Shown piece by piece: positions 1 to 4,886 of a stretch of DNA of 6,894 nucleotides (its first letter is position 1; every line of letters starts with the position of its first letter). The stretch is from Chloroflexota bacterium (lineage in GTDB: Bacteria; Chloroflexota; Anaerolineae; B4-G1): assembly GCA_003648085.1 (NCBI GenBank), contig QMOC01000141.1:1-6894 (forward strand). Reading direction: 5' to 3'. Both the position numbers and the translations under genes were made by a program. Under the pieces are notes generated by a model. The model saw only the letters and a list, made by a program, of their open reading frames with translations. It made no database searches and was not told where the DNA came from.

Positions 1-812
1 CGATGCGCTTGCTGCGTCTGGCCGGCTTCAAAATCGTCGTCCACTGGATGCCCAACCTGCTGGGGGCCACGCCGGAGAGCGACCTGGAGGACTTCCGCCG
101 TTTGTGGGACGACCCGGCGTTGCGGCCCGACGAACTGAAGATCTACCCCACGGCGCTCCTACAGGATACGGAACTGTACGAGCACTGGCAGCGGGGGGAG
201 TACCGGCCCTACGAGGAGGAGACGCTGGTGGAACTGCTGGCCCGCTGCAAAACACTCATCCCTCCCTACTGCCGCGTCAACCGGCTGATGCGCGACATTC
301 CCGCCCCCGACATCGTGGCCGGTGTGAAAAAGTCGAACCTGCGCCAGATCGTGCAACGGTACATGGCACGACGGGGGCTCACGTGCCGCTGCATCCGCTG
401 CCGCGAGGTGCGTGGCCGGGTAGTGGACGCGGGCACGCTCAGGCTGGAGCGGCTGGATTATGAGACCGTGGGGACCCGCGAGTGCTTCCTGAGCGCCGTC
501 ACACCCAAAGGTCGGCTGGCGGGATTCCTGCGCCTGTCGCTGCCTCAGATCGAGCCGCCCATCGCTGAGTTGAGCGGCTGCGCCGTAATACGCGAGTTGC
601 ACGTCTACGGGCCGGCGTTGGAACTGGGGGCCAGGCGTGAGGGAGCAGCCCAGCACGCTGGATTGGGTACACAACTGCTCGACGAAGCCCGGCGCATCGC
701 CCGCCAGGAGGGATTCGGTCGCCTGGCGGTCATCGCAGCAGTCGGCACACGGCCCTACTATCGAGAGCGGGGGTTTGAGCAGGGCGAACTATACATGATC
801 GGGACGGTGTGA
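1..812 (+). CDS. elp3: Elp3-like radical SAM / GNAT tRNA uridine-34 modification enzyme, 3' part (5' end outside the window)
   Basis: The frame is open from the first base, and the Met at base 3 lies inside a conserved stretch, so the gene starts upstream of the window. About 270 C-terminal residues are visible, against roughly 450-550 for the family. Counting from the Met at base 3, residues 8-20 (AGFKIVVHWMPNL) and 46-50 (KIYPT) are Elp3 signatures from the second half of the radical SAM barrel. Residues 128-135 (CRCIRCRE) are the characteristic Cys-rich joint before the acetyltransferase domain. The GNAT part at about 195-269 has the acetyl-CoA loop QHAGLGTQLL (217-226) and the terminal TRPYYRERGF (249-258). 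The family uses a [4Fe-4S] cluster, SAM and acetyl-CoA to start carboxymethyl modification of U34 in tRNA; the cluster-binding Cys motif would lie in the missing N-terminal part. Family assignment is firm. Bacterial function rests on homology. Confidence 0.93.
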   Translation, partial: MRLLRLAGFKIVVHWMPNLLGATPESDLEDFRRLWDDPALRPDELKIYPTALLQDTELYEHWQRGEYRPYEEETLVELLARCKTLIPPYCRVNRLMRDIPAPDIVAGVKKSNLRQIVQRYMARRGLTCRCIRCREVRGRVVDAGTLRLERLDYETVGTRECFLSAVTPKGRLAGFLRLSLPQIEPPIAELSGCAVIRELHVYGPALELGARREGAAQHAGLGTQLLDEARRIARQEGFGRLAVIAAVGTRPYYRERGFEQGELYMIGTV

Positions 813-851
813 TGCGGTTAGACCGGTTCTCGGTACAAAACTCGACGGAAG

Positions 852-887
852 CCTCGATTTATCGGGGTTTCCCCGGCTGAAGCCGGG
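852..887. repeat. Tandem stem-loop behind elp3: possible terminator or REP-like intergenic repeat
   Basis: Two adjacent inverted repeats lie 39 bases after the elp3 stop. The first pairs 852-858 (CCTCGAT) with 861-867 (ATCGGGG), including one G-T wobble; the innermost pairs would open to give a 4-base loop. The second pairs 872-877 (CCCGGC) with 882-887 (GCCGGG) around a TGAA tetraloop. A T-rich stretch (CTTGTTTTG) follows at 895-903, about 7 bases after the second stem. That is farther than in a classical intrinsic terminator, so termination of elp3 is plausible but not certain. The compact GC stem with a small loop also resembles a dispersed palindromic repeat. Nine or ten bases of its core (CCGGCTGAA[G]) recur in inverted orientation at 4724-4732 and 4874-4883. 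Confidence 0.5.
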
Positions 888-929
888 CCTCCGACCTTGT
901 TTTGCACCACAAACTAGATGGTGCGAACC

Positions 930-957
930 TTCACATTAGGCCAGTCTGTGGTATACT
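930..957 (+). promoter_or_regulatory. Extended -10 sigma-70-type promoter for the sufC-sufB (SMS) pair
   Basis: A -35 box TTCACA (930-935) and a -10 box TATACT (952-957) are separated by 16 bases. The TG of an extended -10 element sits at 949-950, giving TGGTATACT. Transcription should start near 963-966, leaving a leader of about 150 bases before the ATG at 1116. The promoter lies inside the upstream open extension of the sufC frame, which argues that the coding region starts at 1116 and not at 918. The call rests on motif match only. Confidence 0.6.
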
Positions 958-963
958 TAGGCC

Positions 964-1115
964 CGCCTTCAACCACCCGACATCTGAAGGCGTGGCGGTC
1001 AAAACTGATAAAGGTCACGGAGGTGGCCTCTGCAATAGTTGCCACGACTCCAGTCGCTGGGCTCCAAAGAGGGGAGACCGGGGCTGGGGTCGTCAGGCGC
1101 GTTATTCGATGTGAG
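964..1115 (+). promoter_or_regulatory. Structured 5' leader of the sufC-sufB mRNA
   Basis: This 152-base untranslated stretch begins at the predicted transcription start. It opens with a perfect 8-bp inverted repeat, CGCCTTCA (964-971) and TGAAGGCG (985-992), around a 13-base loop. The repeat could be a 5' mRNA stem-loop or a repressor operator over the start site. A smaller hairpin pairs CGAC (1045-1048) with GTCG (1053-1056), flanked by CCA/TGG. A third weak pairing is GACC (1076-1079) with GGTC (1088-1091). I do not recognise a known riboswitch or T-box element. No poly-U tract follows these stems, so attenuation is not evident. Regulation by iron, sulfide or redox state would fit the operon but is inference. 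Confidence 0.4.
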
Positions 1116-1907
1116 ATGGAGAACAATGTATTGTTAAGGGTAGAGGATGTGTGGGTTCAGCGACCCGGCGCGGAAGTGCTACGGGGGGTCAACTTGACGG
1201 TACGGCGCGGTGAGGTGCACGCTCTGCTAGGGCTCAACGGCTCAGGCAAGACAAGCCTGGCGCTCACGTTGATGGGCTGTAGTGGGTATGAGCCCGGGCG
1301 GGGCCGCGTCTTTTTCGATGGACGGGACATTACCGATCTCCCGGTGACTGAGCGGGCACGGCTGGGGCTGACGCTGGCCTGGCAGGAACCGGCCCGCTTC
1401 GAGGGGTTGCCTGTGGCCGACTATCTGGCCTTGGGGATGAAAAGGCCATCGCGAGAGAGAATCGAGGAGGCGTTGAAGGCGGTGGCGCTCTCACCGTTGG
1501 CCTACCTGGGCCGCACAGTCAACAGCGCCCTCTCCGGCGGAGAGCGGAAGCGCATCGAGTTGGCGGCAGTCTACGCGATGCAACCTCGTCTGGCCATCCT
1601 CGACGAGCCCGATTCTGGGATTGACGTGCTGGGCATCGAGGACATCATGGCGCTGATCCGCCGCATGGCCGACGAGGGCACGTCCGTGCTCCTGATCACG
1701 CACCGCGACGAGATGGCTGAAGCGGCCGACACGGCCTCGTTAATGTGCGGCGGCACGATCATCAACACCGGCACACCGGCTGAGGTGCGTGAGTACTTCG
1801 CGCGGCGCTGCCGACCGCACGAGAACTTGCTCGGCAGCCAGCCATGGGGTGAAGAGGCCGGCGGCACATACCAGCGCGTGGTGGCCGAAGGGATGCGCGA
1901 TGAGTAG
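1116..1907 (+). CDS. sufC: SufC-type Fe-S cluster assembly ABC ATPase (SmsC of a minimal SMS pair)
   Basis: A 263-residue soluble ATPase of the SufC family, which powers conformational changes of the SufB/SufD scaffold during Fe-S cluster assembly in the cytoplasm. Visible motifs are Walker A GLNGSGKT (39-46, Lys45), Q-loop Gln90 (AWQEPARF), ABC signature LSGGE (139-143), Walker B LAILDEPDSG (159-168, catalytic Glu164) and H-loop His196. The EPDSGID context and the Q-loop followed by a short Pro-containing segment are typical of SufC rather than of transporter ATPases, and no membrane subunit is adjacent. Length is close to that of E. coli SufC, about 250 aa. ATG 1116 is preferred because the family's N-terminus aligns there; the frame stays open to 918, but the predicted promoter overlaps that extension. 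The Shine-Dalgarno sequence is weak (GTGAG directly upstream). The last 8 bases overlap the next gene, implying coupled translation. Confidence 0.92.
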   Translation: MENNVLLRVEDVWVQRPGAEVLRGVNLTVRRGEVHALLGLNGSGKTSLALTLMGCSGYEPGRGRVFFDGRDITDLPVTERARLGLTLAWQEPARFEGLPVADYLALGMKRPSRERIEEALKAVALSPLAYLGRTVNSALSGGERKRIELAAVYAMQPRLAILDEPDSGIDVLGIEDIMALIRRMADEGTSVLLITHRDEMAEAADTASLMCGGTIINTGTPAEVREYFARRCRPHENLLGSQPWGEEAGGTYQRVVAEGMRDE

Positions 1908-2898
1908 CCATTCTCTCTCCCGCATCAAATCATCCGTCCTGCGGCAACGTGACCCGGCCTGGACCCGCGAGTTCGAGGCCATCCTGAAAGCGTACGAGCA
2001 GGCTGGCGGCAGGCCCGACGTCTTGCAGACGCCACGGGTCGCCAGCGCCGTCATCAGTGGTAACCAGGTGTTGGCCGTCAATCAGGTCGAGGGTGTGAAC
2101 ATCGAGGCGGAGGAACTGGAGCATGGCATCCGTGCCCGCATCACGGTCGCGCCGGGCACGAAGGTTGATTATCCGGTGCATCTGTGCTTCGGGATGATTG
2201 CTGCCGAGGGTTTGCAGGAGATCATCTCTGAGTTCGAGATTGGGGAAGGGGCGGAGGTCGGCTTCCTGGCTCACTGTACCTTTCCCAACGCGGTGGATCT
2301 CAAACACGTGATGGATGCGCACATTCACGTCGGGCCGGGCGCGACGATGCGCTACAGCGAAGGCCACTACCACGGCCCTCACGGCGGCATTGAGGTGCTG
2401 CCTACTACACACGCACAGGTGGACGAGGGGGGACGGTTGGAGTCCGAGTTCAGCCTGGCGCACGGTCGGGCGGGGCGTTTGGAGATCCAGTTTGAGGTGG
2501 ACGTGGCGGCCCGGGGTGTGGTCGAACTGGTCGCCAAGGCCTACGGGTCGGCTGAGGACGAAATCAAAGTGAACGAGGTAGTGCGGCTCAACGGAGAAGG
2601 GGCGCGGGGCCTGACCAAGACGCGGGTCGCGGTGCGCGACCAGGCCACCAGCGAGGTCTACACCACCGCAGAAGGGAACGCACCCGGCGCGGTGGGGCAT
2701 ATGGATTGCACCGAAATCGTGCGCGGAGAGGCGATGGCACGCAATGTGCCGGTCGTCGTCGTGCGCAACGACCGGGCGCGGGTGACCCACGAGGCAGCGA
2801 TTGGCAGCGTCAGCAAGAAGGAGTTGGAGACGCTGATGGCTCGCGGACTGGGTGAGGAGGAGGCCGTGGATATTATCATTCGAGGAATGTTGGGGTAG
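1900..2898 (+). CDS. sufB: Short SufB/SufD-family Fe-S cluster scaffold (SmsB-type, 332 aa)
   Basis: A COG0719-type scaffold on which Fe-S clusters are built with the SufC ATPase. At 332 residues it is much shorter than E. coli SufB (about 495) or SufD (about 423) and matches the short proteins of methanogens and other anaerobes now grouped as SmsB. Visible: a helical N-terminus (1-60), a beta-helix core with EGHYHGPHGG (154-163), then Cys270 in the MDCTE segment and His297-Glu298 in THEAAIG. These align with the cluster-ligand regions of E. coli SufB (Cys405, His433, Glu434), with Cys270 shifted by one position in my hand alignment. The C-terminus GLGEEEAVDIIIRGML is the conserved SufC-binding helical region. 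Only three Cys occur: 96, 126 and 270. ATG 1900 is chosen because it overlaps the sufC stop by 8 bases. The sequence is closer to SufB than SufD because it keeps the Cys and the Glu. A homodimer bound to two SufC subunits is expected from the SMS family. Confidence 0.88.
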   Translation: MSSHSLSRIKSSVLRQRDPAWTREFEAILKAYEQAGGRPDVLQTPRVASAVISGNQVLAVNQVEGVNIEAEELEHGIRARITVAPGTKVDYPVHLCFGMIAAEGLQEIISEFEIGEGAEVGFLAHCTFPNAVDLKHVMDAHIHVGPGATMRYSEGHYHGPHGGIEVLPTTHAQVDEGGRLESEFSLAHGRAGRLEIQFEVDVAARGVVELVAKAYGSAEDEIKVNEVVRLNGEGARGLTKTRVAVRDQATSEVYTTAEGNAPGAVGHMDCTEIVRGEAMARNVPVVVVRNDRARVTHEAAIGSVSKKELETLMARGLGEEEAVDIIIRGMLG

Positions 2899-2909
2899 TT
2901 GTGGGAGGG

Positions 2910-2937
2910 TTGCCAATTTGCCGAATTGTGGCATAAT
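2910..2937 (+). promoter_or_regulatory. Extended -10 promoter for the thioredoxin/CcdA gene
   Basis: The -35 box TTGCCA (2910-2915) and the -10 box CATAAT (2932-2937) have a 16-base spacer. An extended -10 TG lies at 2929-2930, giving TGGCATAAT. The promoter begins 12 bases after the sufB stop, so the downstream gene need not depend on sufCB transcription. No hairpin with a T-tract separates sufB from it, so read-through is also possible. The layout matches the promoter at 930-957: 16-base spacer and GTGG immediately before the -10 box. Confidence 0.55.
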
Positions 2938-3030
2938 ATTCCGCCGCGCATGGCGCAGGATGAGTGGCGGCGCCTTCAGTAATCCAGAGCAGGACGACCA
3001 AGGCCATCACTACAACATAACAAATGGTGA

Positions 3031-3043
3031 CGGAGGACAGGAG
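3031..3043 (+). promoter_or_regulatory. Strong ribosome-binding site of the thioredoxin/CcdA gene
   Basis: Two purine-rich Shine-Dalgarno matches occur in a row, GGAGG (3032-3036) and AGGAG (3039-3043). The second ends 5 bases before the ATG at 3049. This fixes the start codon and contrasts with the weak site before sufC. Confidence 0.7.
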
Positions 3044-3048
3044 ATCAA

Positions 3049-4641
3049 ATGCAGTTGAGATACAGACTGTACGTGATTTTGTTGCTCCTGGCGTTGGCTC
3101 TTGCCTGGGGAGTAGGCCCGGTCCGGGCCCAAGGTGGGCCAGTCGTGCGGCTGGTCTACTTTTATGCCGTTGATTGCCCTCATTGCATCGTCCTCATCAA
3201 CGAGGTATTGACGCCGTTGCAGACCGAGTACGGCGATCAACTGCAAATCAAGATGGTCGAGATCTCCGATCCGGCCAACTACGAGATGCTGATCCGCGCC
3301 GAAGAGATGTTCGGGGTAACCCCGGAGGAGCGCGGGCTGCCGACGCTGGTCATTGACGGGCAGGTGCTCATCGGCGAGGATGCCATTCGCCAGAAGTTAC
3401 ACTGCCTGCTCGACACCTGTCTGGGAGCGGGAGGCACATCCTGGCCCGACATCCCCGGCCTGGAAGGAATTGCCGTTGGTAGCGAAGGGGGAGCGGGTCT
3501 GGGCCTTAACCCGGGGTTGGAAGGGGTGGAACCCTGCGGCCCGGAGGAGGCGACGGCTTGTGAGGGGCCAGCGCCGATTTGGGTGGCTTACTTTTACGAG
3601 GTGGGTTGCCAGGAGTGCAGCCGTGCCGAGTACGATATCCGGTACGTGCGAAGCAAGTACCCGCAATTGATGGTCGAAGAGTACAACGTTCGGGACGACG
3701 CCGCGCTGGCGGAGTGGTTGGGGGCTCGCTTCGGTGTGCCAGAGAGACAGCGCCTGGCGACCCCGTCGCTCTTTGTCGGCGAGGACTACTTGATCGGTAC
3801 CGAGATCACGTCCGAATCGCTGCTGGCGTTGGCCGAGAAGTACGCTCCCACCGGCGCGGAGCGCGTGTGGGCCGATTTCAATCCCCAGGAGGCTGAGCAA
3901 AACATCATCGAGCGTTTCAAATCCTTTGGCGTCCTTACCGTCGTCTTCGCCGGCTTGGTGGATGGTCTCAACCCCTGTGCCTTTGCCACACTTGTCTTTT
4001 TCGTCTCCTATCTGACGCTGAGCGGACGCAAGGGACGGGAGATTTTGGCTGTGGGAGGTGCTTTCACCCTCGGCGTGTTTCTGGCCTACCTGGCGGTGGG
4101 ATTGGGCTTCTACAAGGTGCTCGACTTGTTGGGCGACTTGCTGGCGACATTGGGACGCTGGGTGTATGGCCTGACCGGCCTCCTGTGTGCTGGTCTGGCG
4201 GTGTTCAGTTTCCTCGATTTCCTCAAGGCCCGGCGAGGCGAGATCGGCGATATGACGCTGAATCTCCCTCACTCATTGCGGATGCGCATCAACGCGGTCA
4301 TCCGCAAGGGCCGCAAGTCAGAGGCCTTTGTCGCCGGGGCCTTCGTCACCGGCATGGTGGTCTCGTTTCTGGAACTGGCCTGTACGGGTCAGGTCTACCT
4401 GCCGACCATCATCTTTGTGATGAGCCGGCCGGAGATGCGGGTACGTGCCCTCATCTTCCTTGTGCTCTACAATCTGCTCTTCACTCTGCCGCTGGTCGTG
4501 GTCTTCGTTCTGGCCTACTACGGCACCGGTTCGAAGCAGTTGACCCGCTTCCTTCAGCGGAGGGCCGCGACGGTTAAACTGGGGATGACGCTGCTCTTCG
4601 CCGCGCTGGCGACGTGGCTGACAGTCGCGATAGTGGTGTAG
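3049..4641 (+). CDS. Exported double-thioredoxin protein fused to a CcdA/DsbD-type membrane thiol-disulfide transporter
   Basis: A 530-residue membrane protein predicted to carry electrons from cytoplasmic thioredoxin to thiols outside the membrane. Residues 1-28 form a signal peptide (hydrophobic 8-20, cleavage near VRAQ). Thioredoxin-like domain 1 (33-125) has CPHC (Cys43, Cys46) and a probable cis-proline at 98 (LPT). Domain 2 (178-266) has CQEC (Cys187, Cys190) and a probable cis-proline at 239 (TPS). The membrane part (294-530) shows about six hydrophobic segments: 294-321, 333-357, 368-391, 425-456, 466-490 and 510-530. The CcdA/DsbD relay cysteines appear as Cys310 (LNPC) and Cys445 (ELACTG). 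Extra Cys at 119/124 and 163/171 could form further disulfides. Unlike E. coli DsbD, both soluble domains precede the membrane domain, and there is no C-terminal thioredoxin. Likely roles are keeping extracytoplasmic thiols reduced or supporting cytochrome c or metal-protein maturation. The substrate cannot be read from the sequence. Confidence 0.85.
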   Translation: MQLRYRLYVILLLLALALAWGVGPVRAQGGPVVRLVYFYAVDCPHCIVLINEVLTPLQTEYGDQLQIKMVEISDPANYEMLIRAEEMFGVTPEERGLPTLVIDGQVLIGEDAIRQKLHCLLDTCLGAGGTSWPDIPGLEGIAVGSEGGAGLGLNPGLEGVEPCGPEEATACEGPAPIWVAYFYEVGCQECSRAEYDIRYVRSKYPQLMVEEYNVRDDAALAEWLGARFGVPERQRLATPSLFVGEDYLIGTEITSESLLALAEKYAPTGAERVWADFNPQEAEQNIIERFKSFGVLTVVFAGLVDGLNPCAFATLVFFVSYLTLSGRKGREILAVGGAFTLGVFLAYLAVGLGFYKVLDLLGDLLATLGRWVYGLTGLLCAGLAVFSFLDFLKARRGEIGDMTLNLPHSLRMRINAVIRKGRKSEAFVAGAFVTGMVVSFLELACTGQVYLPTIIFVMSRPEMRVRALIFLVLYNLLFTLPLVVVFVLAYYGTGSKQLTRFLQRRAATVKLGMTLLFAALATWLTVAIVV

Positions 4642-4685
4642 GGCTGACGCTGTCGGATAGCGCAAAGGTGCGAGTGGCAAGAGAA

Positions 4686-4714
4686 ACCGCCGTGAGATGG
4701 ACATCCACGGCGGT
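4686..4714. terminator. 12-bp hairpin between convergent genes, likely terminator
   Basis: A perfect 9-bp inverted repeat, ACCGCCGTG (4686-4694) and CACGGCGGT (4706-4714), is extended by GAT/ATC (4696-4698 and 4703-4705) with one bulged A at 4695 and a GGAC loop. On the minus strand the stem is followed at once by TTTCTCTT, a fair T-tract, so it should end transcription of the kinase gene about 170 bases past its stop. On the plus strand an ATTTT tract comes 6 bases after the stem, and the hairpin lies 45 bases past the CcdA-gene stop. It may work in both directions. Confidence 0.6.
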
Positions 4715-4886
4715 CAACGCATTTTCAGCCGGCAAACTACTCAGCCGACCTCAGACAGGGCGTCGGAGCGCACTCTTTGGGACGCAGACGAACGCCGCCA
4801 AAGGCCGATTTTTGAATTTGATCTGCGGAAATCTGCGTCCGATCTCGAATCTGGCGGAACGACTGAGTGGTTACTTCAGCCGGTGA
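4715..4886. other. Intergenic remainder with short degenerate repeats
   Basis: No convincing gene is seen here. ATCTGCG occurs at 4821-4827 and again at 4831-4837, a 10-base period, followed by the related ATCT (4842-4845) and ATCTGGCGG (4849-4857). TTCAGCCGG occurs at 4724-4732 and 4874-4883 (there as CTTCAGCCGG), the reverse complement of the core of the hairpin at 872-887. Two open frames cross the region but lack family resemblance and ribosome-binding sites. Confidence 0.4.

Noticed and set aside
902..1114. 70-residue plus-strand frame in the sufC leader
   Set aside because: It starts upstream of the predicted promoter, has no ribosome-binding site, and its composition looks random.
918..1115. 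N-terminal 66-residue extension of the SufC frame
   Set aside because: It has no match to the SufC family, contains the predicted promoter (930-957), and the ABC domain begins right after the ATG at 1116.
1789..1899. Upstream in-frame extension of the SufB-family gene
   Set aside because: It runs through the sufC coding sequence in another frame and its residues do not resemble the family; the ATG at 1900 gives a standard 8-base overlap.
1930..2934. 334-residue open frame on the minus strand opposite the SufB gene
   Set aside because: It is a GC-rich antisense shadow of a clearly conserved gene, His/Arg/Pro-rich and without recognisable motifs.
2950..2982. Ten-codon leader peptide (MAQDEWRRLQ) before the CcdA gene
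   Set aside because: No Shine-Dalgarno sequence precedes it, there is no run of regulatory codons and no attenuator follows.
3397..4272. 291-residue open frame on the minus strand opposite the CcdA gene
   Set aside because: The plus strand has a signal peptide, two CxxC sites and membrane helices; the antisense product is Gln/Arg-rich with no family resemblance.
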